Below, in pieces: positions 1 to 8,551 of a stretch of 64,000 nucleotides of DNA (positions are counted from its first letter, which is position 1; each line of letters starts with the position of its first letter). A program made the translations under genes and the position numbers. The DNA comes from Candidatus Methylobacter oryzae. GTDB taxonomy: Bacteria; Pseudomonadota; Gammaproteobacteria; Methylococcales; Methylomonadaceae. The notes beneath the pieces are model-generated. The model searched no databases, was not told the origin of the DNA, and worked only from the letters and a program-made list of their open reading frames with translations. The stretch spans positions 1 through 64,000 of the forward strand of contig CAMAUL010000007.1 of assembly GCA_945861405.1 (NCBI GenBank), read 5' to 3'.

Positions 1-25
1 GAAGCGAAGTGCCAGTCGATAGCTT

Positions 26-120
26 CACATCCATGTGACTGGATTCCGGCATCCCTGCCAGAATGACGGTGTCCCGAAGGCACTTGTGTATAAAGATGAG
101 AGCTGGAGCTTGGGAACCAG
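26..120. repeat. Dispersed intergenic repeat, family R1
   Basis: About 95 bases that recur nearly unchanged and inverted at 20483-20576. The shared core reads attccggcatccctgccag, followed by a gtgtcccg segment and a cttgtgtataaagatgag-type end, then the cagctggagcttggg-type palindrome half. A diverged relative lies at 17782-17844. It has no coding potential. Confidence 0.8.
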
Positions 121-443
121 CATAACCACATCAGTTTGAATCGCACCCGCTCGGGACTGAGAGTAACCCTATTAAAATCCATGACACTGCGCACGAGTCA
201 GAGTATTATTTCCTAGTCCACTGGCACACAGCAGGCGGTTTAGTCCAACAAGGTTTATCCGTCGCGATTTAAAACTCATCGCTTAGAATATCCCGGTCTT
301 GAAGGCATAGCACGCCAGGCCAATGAGGATACTCTCTGGACATAGCCGTGTAAGGTTCGCTACGCGTACCGTTTGGTGGACGGGATAGATTCTAGCATGG
401 CAAACCGGACTTCGAGATCGTGATATGATACGTTCAACCTTAA

Positions 444-460
444 GGTACGCACAGCGTACC
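444..460. repeat. Short palindrome upstream of the NlpE-like gene
   Basis: A perfect 7-bp inverted repeat (ggtacgc / gcgtacc) with a 3-base spacer. A related sequence (gctacgcgtacc) lies about 90 bases upstream, so bases 340-470 look like a small palindromic repeat unit. The rest of bases 121-493 holds no credible gene. Confidence 0.5.
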
Positions 461-493
461 CTACAAGGCTTATCATTTTTCTTAGGAACAAAT

Positions 494-958
494 ATGCGCA
501 CATTTAAACACATCCTGGCTTTTTTTCTTTTCATCGCAATTTTTTCGAATCATAACCTTGCTTTTGCAGAAACGGCTGAGACAGCGAATACACATCATGC
601 ACAAAACAGCATTGATTGGCCCGGTGTTTATTACGGTTTTTTGCCCTGTGATGATTGCAAGGGGATTAAATCGACGCTCGCTTTGAACAAAAACAGCAGT
701 TATCTTTTGATTACCCAAAACGTTGGCCAGTCAAAAAGAGACGTTGTAGAAAAAGGGAAATTCACTTCGGGCGATAAAAGCAACACGCTTGTGTTAACGT
801 CTCGCGATGGCTCAACTACACGGCAATATTTTGTCGGCGAAAACATGCTGATTCAGCTCGACAATAATGGCAATCGTATCTTAGGCAAACTTGCAGATCG
901 CTATATTTTGCGTAGATCTGATGTAACAGAATCGCCACAGTCGCATTCCTCACATTAA
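494..958 (+). CDS. NlpE-like copper-resistance N-terminal domain protein, secreted
   Basis: A 154-residue exported protein. It opens with a signal peptide (MRTFKHILAFFLFIAIF, ending near the Ala-Phe-Ala site at about residue 25). A beta-barrel domain follows that resembles the NlpE N-terminal domain: W-P-G-V-Y-Y-G, then the hallmark PCDDCKGI with its CxxC pair, ending in L-x-D-R-Y-I-L-R-R. E. coli NlpE is an outer-membrane lipoprotein that senses surface and envelope stress, but here no lipobox cysteine follows the signal sequence, so the protein is probably periplasmic. The start at 494 was chosen because the signal peptide begins there and a taggaaca ribosome-binding site precedes it. An upstream in-frame ATG at 425 would add a non-signal leader. 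Function in this organism is unknown. Confidence 0.75.
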   Translation: MRTFKHILAFFLFIAIFSNHNLAFAETAETANTHHAQNSIDWPGVYYGFLPCDDCKGIKSTLALNKNSSYLLITQNVGQSKRDVVEKGKFTSGDKSNTLVLTSRDGSTTRQYFVGENMLIQLDNNGNRILGKLADRYILRRSDVTESPQSHSSH

Positions 959-1023
959 GCTGCTTATGCTTCAACTGTTCGACATTCTGGAATGACGGTG
1001 CCTGTTGAGGTTTATTGCTAATC

Positions 1024-2256
1024 ATGAAAATGGACGCAGATGTATTAATTATCGGGGCTGGCTCCGCTGGAAGCGTGGCTGCGCGCATGCTGCACAAGCT
1101 GGGCTACCACGTAGTTATCTTGGAAAAGGAACTGTTCCCGCGCTTTTCGATAGGCGAAAGCCTGCTCCCCCAATGCATGGAATTCCTGGAAGATGCCGAC
1201 CTGTTGAATCAGGTGGCGGCGGAAAACTTTCAATTTAAAAATGGCGCGGCTTTTTCCCATGCGGGGAAATTAACGGAATTCGATTTTTCAGAGAAGTTCA
1301 CCCCCGGTTGGGGCACCACTTATCAGGTTCCTCGCGGCCGATTCGACCAAACGTTAGCCGAGGCTGCCGAAGACTGCGGCGTAACCATCCACTACCAGCA
1401 CAGCATCGTGGCAGCGGATTTCGACACCCCCGGCCAAGCGCGACTCACCAGTATTGATGCCAACGGTTTACAGCGGGACTGGACGGCCTCTTGGGTCATG
1501 GATGCCAGCGGCTTTGGACGAGTACTGCCCCGGCTGCTCGGACTTGAAACGCCGTCTTCCCTGCCGCCACGGCAAGCCTTGTTCACCCACATTGAAGACC
1601 GGATCACTGCACCGGATTATGACCGCAACAAAATCCTGATCGCCATTCATCCTAAATTCCATGAAGTATGGTATTGGCTGATCCCTTTCAGCAACGGCAG
1701 AAGTTCCTTCGGAGTGGTGATGCCTATGGATTTTCTGGAAACTCGATCCGGCAGCCCGCTGGAAATCTTGCAGGAATTGGCGATGGAAGAACCCAGGCTG
1801 GCCGAATTGCTGAAGGAATGCCGTTTCGACACCCCGGTCAACCGGATTGGCGGCTATTCCGCCGATGTCAAAAACTTGCATGGCGATGGCTTTGTTTTGC
1901 TGGGCAATGCCGGAGAATTCCTTGATCCTGTGTTTTCCTCCGGCGTCACCATTGCCTTAAAATCCGCATCCTTAGCGGTTCCCCTGGTGGACAGGCATTT
2001 GCGCGGCCTTCCGGTGGACTGGCAGGCTGATTATGAGCAAGTTTTGCGCAGTGGCATCAATGTGTTCCGTGCCTATGTCGATGCTTGGTACGACGAACGT
2101 TTCCAGCGGATTATTTTTGAGCAACGATCATTGGCTAACATTAAATCGATGATCTGTTCGATACTCGCAGGTTTTGCCTGGGACGAAACCAACCCGATGA
2201 CCCAACGTTGCAGCAAGAAGATCGACGCCATCGCTGACAGCTGTCCGCCTTTATAA
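1024..2256 (+). CDS. Flavin-dependent halogenase-like FAD monooxygenase (first copy)
   Basis: A 410-residue flavoprotein of the tryptophan-halogenase/geranylgeranyl-reductase superfamily. The FAD-binding GAGSAGS motif is at about residues 11-17, followed by FSIGESLLPQ. WYWLIP at about residues 216-221 matches the WxWxIP signature of flavin-dependent halogenases. A G-N-A-G-E-F-L-D-P-V-F-S-S-G segment closes the FAD fold. Such enzymes use reduced FAD, O2 and halide to halogenate aromatic or carrier-bound pyrrolyl substrates, and xanthomonadin-type polyene loci carry homologues. It precedes the polyene synthase genes. The start is uncertain: ATG 1024 and ATG 1030 are possible, and a GAGG lies close to a TTG at 1015. 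A second homologue sits at 13216. Halogenase activity is inferred from the motif; an oxidase role is possible. Confidence 0.75.
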   Translation: MKMDADVLIIGAGSAGSVAARMLHKLGYHVVILEKELFPRFSIGESLLPQCMEFLEDADLLNQVAAENFQFKNGAAFSHAGKLTEFDFSEKFTPGWGTTYQVPRGRFDQTLAEAAEDCGVTIHYQHSIVAADFDTPGQARLTSIDANGLQRDWTASWVMDASGFGRVLPRLLGLETPSSLPPRQALFTHIEDRITAPDYDRNKILIAIHPKFHEVWYWLIPFSNGRSSFGVVMPMDFLETRSGSPLEILQELAMEEPRLAELLKECRFDTPVNRIGGYSADVKNLHGDGFVLLGNAGEFLDPVFSSGVTIALKSASLAVPLVDRHLRGLPVDWQADYEQVLRSGINVFRAYVDAWYDERFQRIIFEQRSLANIKSMICSILAGFAWDETNPMTQRCSKKIDAIADSCPPL

Positions 2257-2352
2257 AATAGAACACTGATGACGCAGATAATTATGATGAACGCAGATAA
2301 TTTAAGAAAAATCTTACTTAATCATAATTATCTGCGTCATCTGCGTTCCATT
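2257..2352. repeat. MITE-like inverted-repeat element, family R2
   Basis: An approximately 96-base element with imperfect terminal inverted repeats: atagaacactgatgacgcag on the left, and the complement of a ctgcgtcatctgcgttccat-type end on the right. Other copies are at 3618-3742, 8552-8648 and 55276-55421, with a truncated one at 6261. It has no coding capacity and lies between the halogenase and ketosynthase genes. Confidence 0.8.
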
Positions 2353-2404
2353 GTGTATCCATCTAGGTCTGCCCGAATATTTACTCCATTTTGGAGGCGA
2401 CTCA

Positions 2405-3610
2405 TTGTATTTAAATGATTTAGGGATAGTCTGCGCACTGGGTAGCGGCAAGGCTGAAGTTTTGGCTGCATGGCTTTCTGGTCAGTGTCCCAAGGCAACT
2501 CCCGTCCCTTGGCTGGATTTGAACATTCGCGCGCTGAGCTTGCAAACCGAGCCGCCTCTCCTCCCCCAAAGCCTGAAGCGCTATAACTGCCGCAACAACC
2601 GCATCCTGCTGGCGGCCTTGGAACAAATCGAAGCTTCCGTCAGGGACATGATCGAACGTTACGGCGCAGACCGCATCGGCTTAGTTCTAGGCACCAGCAC
2701 CTCCGGCATCGCCGAAGGTGAGCAGGCCATTGGCGAGTTGCGAAAAACAGGGCAGATGCCATCTTCCTATCATTACAAGCAGCAGGAATTGGGCGGTGCG
2801 GCTGAATTCCTAGCCCGCTATCTGGATATACTAGGCCCGGCCTATACGGTTTCGACCACCTGCTCGTCCAGCGCCAACGCGTTGGCTTCGGCCCGCCGCC
2901 TGTTACGGCTGAATGTCTGTGATGCCGTGCTGGTCGGCGGCTGTGATGCGCTGTGTCGCACCACTTTGGAAGGCTTCGCTGCCTTGGGCGCGCTCAGCAA
3001 TAGCCGCTGCAATCCGTTCAGCAAAAACCGCGACGGCACCGTCATCGGGGAAGGCGCGGCCTTATTCCTGATGAGCAGGGAACCTGCCCCCATTGCCCTG
3101 CTCGGTGTGGGAGCCAGTTCCGATGCCTACCATATTTCCGCGCCCCGCCCCGACGGTGCCGGTGCCTATGCGGCGATGCAAACGGCCCTCCACGATGCAG
3201 GCCTTGCTCCCGAACAAGTCGATTACATTAACCTGCACGGCACGGCAACCAGGCAAAACGACGCGATGGAAAGCTTGGCAGTCGCGCAGCTGTTCGGCAG
3301 CAAGACACCGTGTAGCTCAAGCAAGCCTGCCACCGGCCATTGCTTGGGCGCAGCCGGAGCCATCGAAGCCGGTTTGTGCTGGCTGCTCCTGTCCGGCTTG
3401 AACAAGGAAAACCGTTTGCCGCCGCATCTTTGGGATGGTGAGGCGGATCCTGAACTGGCGCAGCTTGGATTGGTCGCGCTTGAAAACCATAGGCTTAATC
3501 CACTACAATACTGCCTTAGTAACTCTTTCGCTTTCGGCGGCAACAATGTGTCTTTGCTCCTTGGCTCAAGCTTAACTCGTACAAGTCTGCACCAAAGAGC
3601 GGCTATTTAG
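2405..3610 (+). CDS. Beta-ketoacyl-ACP synthase, polyene type (ApeO-like)
   Basis: A 401-residue ketosynthase of the FabF/aryl-polyene family. The catalytic Cys lies in STTCSSS at about residue 153, and the two catalytic His lie in LHGTAT (about 278) and GHCLGAAG (about 311). The triad is therefore intact and the enzyme should perform decarboxylative condensation. The start is a TTG at 2405, seven bases after a strong GGAGG (2393-2397); translation from it gives the family-typical opening LYLNDLGIV. Earlier in-frame codons fall inside the R2 repeat. In aryl-polyene loci the ketosynthases are specialised; this one corresponds to the ApeO type, thought to contribute to elongation or initiation. 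It is followed by dehydratase, ketoreductase and a second ketosynthase. Confidence 0.88.
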   Translation: MYLNDLGIVCALGSGKAEVLAAWLSGQCPKATPVPWLDLNIRALSLQTEPPLLPQSLKRYNCRNNRILLAALEQIEASVRDMIERYGADRIGLVLGTSTSGIAEGEQAIGELRKTGQMPSSYHYKQQELGGAAEFLARYLDILGPAYTVSTTCSSSANALASARRLLRLNVCDAVLVGGCDALCRTTLEGFAALGALSNSRCNPFSKNRDGTVIGEGAALFLMSREPAPIALLGVGASSDAYHISAPRPDGAGAYAAMQTALHDAGLAPEQVDYINLHGTATRQNDAMESLAVAQLFGSKTPCSSSKPATGHCLGAAGAIEAGLCWLLLSGLNKENRLPPHLWDGEADPELAQLGLVALENHRLNPLQYCLSNSFAFGGNNVSLLLGSSLTRTSLHQRAAI

Positions 3611-3617
3611 CCACTAG

Positions 3618-3742
3618 AAATAGAACACGGATGACACAGATTTAGACTGATGAGCACTGATTTAAAAGCGCAGAACAAACATTGCTTCGGATATTAAAAA
3701 TCCGCGTAAATCCGTCTAAATCTGTGTCATCCGTGTTCCATT
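3618..3742. repeat. MITE-like inverted-repeat element, family R2
   Basis: An approximately 125-base copy. The ends read atagaacacggatgacacag and, inverted, ctgtgtcatccgtgttccat, so about 18 of 20 terminal bases pair. It fills most of the gap between the ketosynthase and dehydratase genes. Confidence 0.85.
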
Positions 3743-3792
3743 AAAAAACATAAGCCTTGTAAATATTTGGCCGATAAGAGATTAACAACCCT

Positions 3793-4248
3793 ATGGATTT
3801 TCCTTATCCCATTGAATCGCTGCTTCCCCAATCACAAGGCATGGTGCTGCTGGACAGGGTGGTGGAGGTCGGCGAAGACTCCATCGTCGTCGAACTCACG
3901 GTGCGGGACGATGGCTTGTTTTCCAGCCCTGATCACACCGTTCCCGCTTGGGTCGGCATGGAATACATGGCACAAGCCATAGCCGCGTTTTCCGGGCACC
4001 ACAGAAAATGTCGCGGCGAGGAAATTGTACTGGGATTTTTATTAGGCACCCGACACTACCAATGCTCAGTCGGCAGCTTTCCCTGCGGCACTCGTCTAAA
4101 GGTACGAGCAGAAAAGATCATTGAAGCAGCCAATGAAATGTCGGTGTTCGCCTGCACCATCGAAGCTGACGCTATCAACGCGACCGCGCAACTTAATGTC
4201 CTGTTACCCCAAAATTCAAAAAAATTTCTCGCCGGAAAAGGAATATGA
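3793..4248 (+). CDS. 3-hydroxyacyl-ACP dehydratase, hotdog fold (ApeP-like)
   Basis: A 151-residue hotdog-fold protein related to the ApeP/XanI-type dehydratases of aryl-polyene and xanthomonadin loci, which dehydrate 3-hydroxyacyl-ACP to leave the conjugated double bonds. Visible features are the opening PIESLLPQ, the loop VPAWVGMEYMAQAIAAFSGH, whose Glu in the E-x-x-A-Q arrangement is the likely catalytic acid, and the G-F-L-L-G-T-R-H strand. The stop overlaps the following reductase start by four bases (ATGA), so the two are translationally coupled. A second hotdog gene (9237-9629) lies later in the operon. The family call is firm; the exact substrate is inferred from context. Confidence 0.85.
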   Translation: MDFPYPIESLLPQSQGMVLLDRVVEVGEDSIVVELTVRDDGLFSSPDHTVPAWVGMEYMAQAIAAFSGHHRKCRGEEIVLGFLLGTRHYQCSVGSFPCGTRLKVRAEKIIEAANEMSVFACTIEADAINATAQLNVLLPQNSKKFLAGKGI

Positions 4249-4973
4249 GTTCAAAAACCATTCTAGTCACAGGATCGAGCCGTGGCATCGGTAAGGCCAT
4301 CGCTTTGCGCCTGGCCCGCGAAGGTTACGACATCGTTGTGCATTGCCACAGCCGCTTGGCCGACGCGACGCAAGTACGAGACAGCATCATGCAGATGGGC
4401 AGGCAATCCCGTGTAATCAGCTTTGATCTGGCCGACCGTAGCGCCGCGCAAAACACGCTCGAAGCCGACATCTTGGCCCATGGCGCATATTACGGCGTGG
4501 TGTGCAATGCCGGCCTGACACGGGACAACGCCTTTCCGGCCATGAGCGGGGAAGATTGGGATCTGGTCTTGCGCAGCAATCTGGACGGCTTTTACAATGT
4601 ACTCAGCCCGCTGGTCATGCCCATGATCCAGCGGCGCAAACCGGGGCGCATCGTTACCCTGTCATCGGTCTCAGGACTGATCGGCAACCGGGGCCAGGTT
4701 AATTACAGCGCCGCCAAGGCAGGCATCATCGGTGCCACCAAGGCATTGGCAGTGGAATTGGCGAAACGCAAAATCACGGTCAATTGCGTGGCTCCCGGCC
4801 TGATCGAAACCGACATGATGAAAGATCTGCCCTTGGATGAAATAGTCTCGACCATTCCCGCAAGGCGATTGGGAACCACCGACGAAGTCGCTGCGCTGGT
4901 GGTTTTCCTGATGTCGGAAGACGCAGGCTACATCACCCGCCAAGTCATTTCAATCAATGGGGGCATGTTTTGA
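4245..4973 (+). CDS. 3-oxoacyl-ACP reductase (FabG-like, ApeQ-type)
   Basis: A 242-residue short-chain dehydrogenase. It has the nucleotide-binding TGSSRGIG at about residues 10-17, the N-A-G loop in VVCNAGLT, catalytic Ser in TLSSVSG, and the YSAAK catalytic Tyr/Lys pair near residue 155. The C-terminus INGGMF is typical of FabG-like reductases of aryl-polyene loci. It should reduce each 3-oxoacyl-ACP before dehydration and overlaps both neighbours (ATGA with the dehydratase, TTGA with the next ketosynthase). An NADPH preference is expected for the family but was not determined here. Confidence 0.9.
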   Translation: MSSKTILVTGSSRGIGKAIALRLAREGYDIVVHCHSRLADATQVRDSIMQMGRQSRVISFDLADRSAAQNTLEADILAHGAYYGVVCNAGLTRDNAFPAMSGEDWDLVLRSNLDGFYNVLSPLVMPMIQRRKPGRIVTLSSVSGLIGNRGQVNYSAAKAGIIGATKALAVELAKRKITVNCVAPGLIETDMMKDLPLDEIVSTIPARRLGTTDEVAALVVFLMSEDAGYITRQVISINGGMF

Positions 4974-6202
4974 GCCGACGCGTAGTAGTTACCGGCATGG
5001 CCGGATTTTCTCCCATCGGCAACGGTTGGGACGAGATACGCGCAAAGCTCCAGTCCTACAGTTCGGGCATACGCTATTTGCCGGAATGGGAAAAATATAA
5101 CGGCTTGCTGACCCGCTTGGGTGCGCCGGTAGAAAATTTCAACTTGCCAGCCCATTACACCCGTAAAAATACCCGCAGCATGGGACGCGTCTCCTTGCTG
5201 GCCACCCGCGCTACGGAACTGGCTCTTAGCGATGCCGGATTGCTCGGCGACCCCGTCGTCAGCGGCGGGCGACTCGGCGTAGCCTACGGCTCTTCGGTGG
5301 GTTCGACTCCGGCTATTGCCGATTTCGGCAGAATGCTGATAAATCATGACATCGGCAATCTCAATGCGACGACCTATCTTAAAATGATGGGGCACACCAG
5401 TGCGGTGAATGTAGCCCTGTTTTTCCAGGTGCGCGGGCGGGTCATCCCTTCCGTCAGCGCCTGTACCTCCGGCAGTCAGGGCATAGGTTTCGCCTACGAG
5501 GCCATCAAGTTCGGCCTACAGGACGTCATGTTGGCAGGCGGGGCGGAAGAACTTTGCCCGACTGAGGCGGCTACCTTCGACGCCTTGTACGCCACCAGCA
5601 CCCGCAATGACGAACCCCAGCTAACCCCCCGGCCCTTCGACCGCGACCGCGATGGACTGGTGATCGGTGAGGGAGCTTGCACTTTGGTGCTGGAAGAGTT
5701 GGGGCGTGCCTTGGATCGGGGCGCTCATATCTATGCCGAGGTAGCGGGCTTTTCCACCAATGTCGACGGCTCCCACATCACCCAGCCCCACGCGGAAACG
5801 ATGCAGGTGGTCATGCGCCAAGCTTTGCTGGATGCGGCACTCGAACCCGGACAAATCGCTTATGTCAGCGCCCACGGCACTGCCACCGAGCTGGGCGACA
5901 TCGCTGAAAGTCACGCCACCCAGTCAGTATTCGGCTCCAAAACCCCCATCAGCAGTCTTAAAAGCTACACCGGACACACCTTGGGTGCCTGCGGGGCTTT
6001 GGAAGCTATGGCCGCAATCCGCATGATGCGCGAGGGCTGGTTCCACCCGACGCTTAACCTTGAGCATCCCGCCCCCCGTTGCGCCGATCTCGATTACATC
6101 ATGGGTGAAGGGCGCAGTATTGATGCCCAACACGTGATGAGCAATAACTTTGCGTTCGGCGGCATCAACACCTCGCTGGTTTTTAGTCGCTGGAAAGACT
6201 GA
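4970..6202 (+). CDS. Beta-ketoacyl-ACP synthase, polyene type (ApeR-like)
   Basis: A 410-residue ketosynthase starting at a TTG that overlaps the preceding stop (TTGA). Translation begins MSRRVVVTGMAGFSPIGNGW, exactly where this family starts. The catalytic triad is intact: Cys in SACTSGSQG (about residue 164), His in SAHGTATELGD and His in SYTGHTLGACG. The C-terminal NNFAFGGINTSLV is also conserved. It is the second full ketosynthase of the locus and corresponds to ApeR. In the E. coli system this class and its partners extend a carrier-bound starter through iterative malonyl-ACP additions. The end of the gene is followed by a repeat-rich gap. Confidence 0.9.
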   Translation: MSRRVVVTGMAGFSPIGNGWDEIRAKLQSYSSGIRYLPEWEKYNGLLTRLGAPVENFNLPAHYTRKNTRSMGRVSLLATRATELALSDAGLLGDPVVSGGRLGVAYGSSVGSTPAIADFGRMLINHDIGNLNATTYLKMMGHTSAVNVALFFQVRGRVIPSVSACTSGSQGIGFAYEAIKFGLQDVMLAGGAEELCPTEAATFDALYATSTRNDEPQLTPRPFDRDRDGLVIGEGACTLVLEELGRALDRGAHIYAEVAGFSTNVDGSHITQPHAETMQVVMRQALLDAALEPGQIAYVSAHGTATELGDIAESHATQSVFGSKTPISSLKSYTGHTLGACGALEAMAAIRMMREGWFHPTLNLEHPAPRCADLDYIMGEGRSIDAQHVMSNNFAFGGINTSLVFSRWKD

Positions 6203-6260
6203 GATGGTTTTAGCTTGTCCACGAAAGTTACGGAAACTTGTAATTATTCAGTTCATAAAG

Positions 6261-6312
6261 AAATGGAACACGGATGACGCGGATAGGACGGATTTACACG
6301 GATTTTTTAAAA
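6261..6312. repeat. Truncated R2 element
   Basis: Begins aatggaacacggatgacgcg, which is one R2 end, and runs into a cggattttttaaaa segment also seen in the 55276 copy. No matching opposite end follows. A member of the R3 palindrome family starts 30 bases later, so the copy appears to be cut short. Confidence 0.65.
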
Positions 6313-6342
6313 GCTTAAGCCATGTTACGCTGGTAGCAGACC

Positions 6343-6440
6343 TCGTTCCCACGCGCTGCGTGGGAATGCAGTATCAACGCGCTGCGTTGAGAAATAATCC
6401 GCAGCGCGGACTGCCTGAATTCCCACGCAGCGCGTGGGAA
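6343..6440. repeat. Palindromic repeat, family R3
   Basis: A composite of gttcccacgcgctgcgtggg at the left and its near complement, cccacgcagcgcgtgggaac, at the right, with a second small palindrome between. The same design occurs at 13076-13179, and a cut-off copy sits at the right end of the window. Confidence 0.8.
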
Positions 6441-6496
6441 CTAGGTATTTCTTTGGGGATTTTCTTGTTTTTCGTGGATGAAATGATTTTTCCAGG

Positions 6497-7261
6497 ATGA
6501 AGCCAGTCCACACACCCGCTGCCGAATCCGGCATCCATGAAACCCATCTGAGCTTCACACTCCAGCACTGGTGCCTATGGCAATCCGAAGAAACTCCCCT
6601 AACGGATCACTGGCCCGGCGGCGAGGTTTTGCCCTATAACGGCGGCAGCGCCGATGTGGGATTCCTGCCGATGATGCAAAGCCGCAGGTTGTCGCCCCTA
6701 GCCAGGGCTGCCTGTGCCGTGGCACATCATTGTCGGCAACAAAGCGGGGACATGCCTTCGGTGTTTTTCTCCTGCCATGGCGAAAGCCAATACTATTTCG
6801 AAATGCTGGATGGCATAGCGGCGCGCGAGGATGTCTCACCCAGCCGTTTTAGCCTGTGTGTGCATAACGCCATTGCAGGTCTGTCCAGCCTACACAGCAC
6901 CAGCTTCCAGCCGTATGTGTCCTTGTCCGGCGGAACGGAGGGGCTATTTGCCGCTTTTCTGGAAGCTGCCGGATTGCTTCTGGAAGCACCCCAGGTATTG
7001 GTGGTCTGCTATGAGCAACCGTTGCCCGAGGCTTATCGCGCCTACCTTGCCACATCTAAAACTACTTGGGCGCTGGCTATGGTTTTGTCCAGAGCCGGAA
7101 ATTTCGGCCACCAGTTGCGACTAACCCGCAAGCCGGGCAAGGGTTTGTCCACAACAGAAGACTCCTCGCAAAGCTTAGTTCAGGCAATTCTGGAGAATCG
7201 CCGAAGTTCGCTCTGTCATCTGGATCGGTCGGTTTGGCAGTGGAGCCTGGACGATGTTTAA
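6497..7261 (+). CDS. Ketosynthase-like N-terminal domain protein (ApeC/chain-length-factor type)
   Basis: A 254-residue protein matching the beta-ketoacyl-synthase-like N-terminal family found in every aryl-polyene locus (ApeC). It has F-L-P-M-M-Q-S-R-R-L-S-P-L-A-R-A near residue 60, then A-V-A-H-H-C, then H-N-A-I-A-G-L-S-S where a catalytic Cys would be in a true ketosynthase, and S-L-S-G-G-T-E-G. The lack of that Cys argues for a non-condensing partner role, such as stabilising a ketosynthase or setting chain length. The 3' end overlaps the next acyltransferase by eight bases. The start at 6497 is the first reasonable ATG after the repeat. Confidence 0.8.
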   Translation: MKPVHTPAAESGIHETHLSFTLQHWCLWQSEETPLTDHWPGGEVLPYNGGSADVGFLPMMQSRRLSPLARAACAVAHHCRQQSGDMPSVFFSCHGESQYYFEMLDGIAAREDVSPSRFSLCVHNAIAGLSSLHSTSFQPYVSLSGGTEGLFAAFLEAAGLLLEAPQVLVVCYEQPLPEAYRAYLATSKTTWALAMVLSRAGNFGHQLRLTRKPGKGLSTTEDSSQSLVQAILENRRSSLCHLDRSVWQWSLDDV

Positions 7262-8015
7262 ACGGATTAATTATCTCTGGCGGCTATTCGGCACAGGCCT
7301 CAGCTTCTTCCTGTTCGGCGCAGTGGGCGTATTGTTCTGGGGGATACTGTTTCCGCTGCTCGATAAACTCATCATGCAAGACATGCCAAAAAAGCTAAGA
7401 TCGAGGCTGTTAATGAACAGGATTTTCCATGTTTACATGGAGTTCATGCGCGTGATCGGCATCCTGAACTACGAAGTGCATGGCGGCGAGCGGCTTAATA
7501 CTCCAGGCCGACTGGTCATCGTCAACCACCCTTCCCTGCTGGATATAGTGTTCCTGATCTCGCAAATCCGCAACGCAACCTGCATCGTCAAGCCCGCGTT
7601 GGCGGCCAACCCGTTTATGCGCATCCCCATTCATGCGATGGGCTATATTTACGCGGATGATCCTGAAGCCGTAGTGAAACAATGCGCGGAGGAATTGCAC
7701 GAAGGCTGCTCGCTGATCGTCTTCCCCGAAGGCACGCGAACCACACCCGGCAAACCGCTCAAATTCCTGCGCGGTGCCGCCACCATCGCTTTGGAATCCA
7801 GAACCAAGATATTACCGGTCATCCTGGGCTGCACCCCGACCACATTGACTAAGCGCGAAAAATGGTATCAAATACCCGACAAGAAATTTACTTTAAGCCT
7901 GCATGTGGAGGAAGATTTCGAGCTAGATGCGATTGATGAAAATGCTAGCCGCTCCCTCGCCACGAGAAAACTAACCCGGCAATTGGAGAAGTATTTCATT
8001 GATAGACAGGCGTAG
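7254..8015 (+). CDS. 1-acyl-glycerol-3-phosphate-type acyltransferase (ApeD-like)
   Basis: A 253-residue membrane-associated acyltransferase of the PlsC family. A hydrophobic N-terminal segment (about residues 15-40) is followed by the acceptor motif NHPSLLD (the family's NHxxxxD/HPSxLD variant) and the glycerolipid motif FPEGTRTTPG. These are the two blocks needed for catalysis. In aryl-polyene loci this gene sits just before the carrier proteins and is proposed to help transfer the polyene chain to its lipid anchor. It overlaps the ketosynthase-like gene by eight bases and ends two bases before the first ACP start codon. Confidence 0.87.
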   Translation: MFKRINYLWRLFGTGLSFFLFGAVGVLFWGILFPLLDKLIMQDMPKKLRSRLLMNRIFHVYMEFMRVIGILNYEVHGGERLNTPGRLVIVNHPSLLDIVFLISQIRNATCIVKPALAANPFMRIPIHAMGYIYADDPEAVVKQCAEELHEGCSLIVFPEGTRTTPGKPLKFLRGAATIALESRTKILPVILGCTPTTLTKREKWYQIPDKKFTLSLHVEEDFELDAIDENASRSLATRKLTRQLEKYFIDRQA

Positions 8016-8016
8016 C

Positions 8017-8283
8017 ATGAAAAATATTGAAGTCGAATTAAAGCAGTTAATTATTGATACCTTAGAGTTGCAAGGCATAAGCCCACTAGACATCGCCTCG
8101 GAAGCCCCTTTATTTGACGGCGGCTTAGGCCTCGATTCCATTGACGCGCTGGAAATCGGACTGGCCCTGAAAAAAAAATATGACATCCACATCGATACCG
8201 ACTCCACTGAAATTTTTAATTATTTCGCCTCGATTAAAAACCTAAGCCGTTTTGTCATATCACAACAACAAATAACATCATGA
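8017..8283 (+). CDS. Acyl carrier protein 1 (ApeE-like)
   Basis: An 88-residue acyl carrier protein. Phosphopantetheine should attach at Ser41 in G-L-G-L-D-S-I-D-A-L-E. The ATG at 8017 directly follows the acyltransferase stop; an upstream in-frame ATG (7999) would add residues inside the previous gene and was rejected. The stop overlaps the next ACP by four bases. It carries growing or starter acyl chains for the polyene synthase and needs a phosphopantetheinyl transferase; the only one seen in the window is at 39155-39859. Confidence 0.9.
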   Translation: MKNIEVELKQLIIDTLELQGISPLDIASEAPLFDGGLGLDSIDALEIGLALKKKYDIHIDTDSTEIFNYFASIKNLSRFVISQQQITS

Positions 8284-8528
8284 AAACCCCAGAAGAAATA
8301 CACCTCACCCTAAGACAGCTGATGTCGGAAATGTTTGAGCTGGCGCCAGAAGACATTAATTTGGATGCCAACTTGCGCGAAGATTTGGATATTGACAGCA
8401 TCGATGCTGTGGATTTGATGGTCAGGTTACGGAACATTATCGGCAAACGCATCAACCCCGAAGACTTCAAAAACACGCGCACCATACAGGATGTGGTGGA
8501 CGTCATTTACCGAATCAACGAAGCTTAG
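8280..8528 (+). CDS. Acyl carrier protein 2 (ApeF-like)
   Basis: An 82-residue acyl carrier protein with the attachment Ser at about residue 40 in D-L-D-I-D-S-I-D-A-V-D-L. It is coupled to ACP 1 by an ATGA overlap. Tandem ACPs are standard in aryl-polyene loci, where one is thought to carry the extending chain and the other a distinct intermediate. An R2 repeat follows and separates it from the membrane-protein gene. Confidence 0.9.
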   Translation: MKTPEEIHLTLRQLMSEMFELAPEDINLDANLREDLDIDSIDAVDLMVRLRNIIGKRINPEDFKNTRTIQDVVDVIYRINEA

Positions 8529-8551
8529 GCAACCCGCAATAAATCAACTAC

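Noticed and set aside
283-534. An 83-codon - strand open frame at the left end
   Set aside because: It overlaps the NlpE signal-peptide region and a palindromic repeat and has no protein-like composition.
6497-7261. Counting the ApeC-like protein as a third active ketosynthase
   Set aside because: It is only about 250 residues and has Ala-Ile-Ala-Gly at the catalytic Cys position, without the two His motifs.
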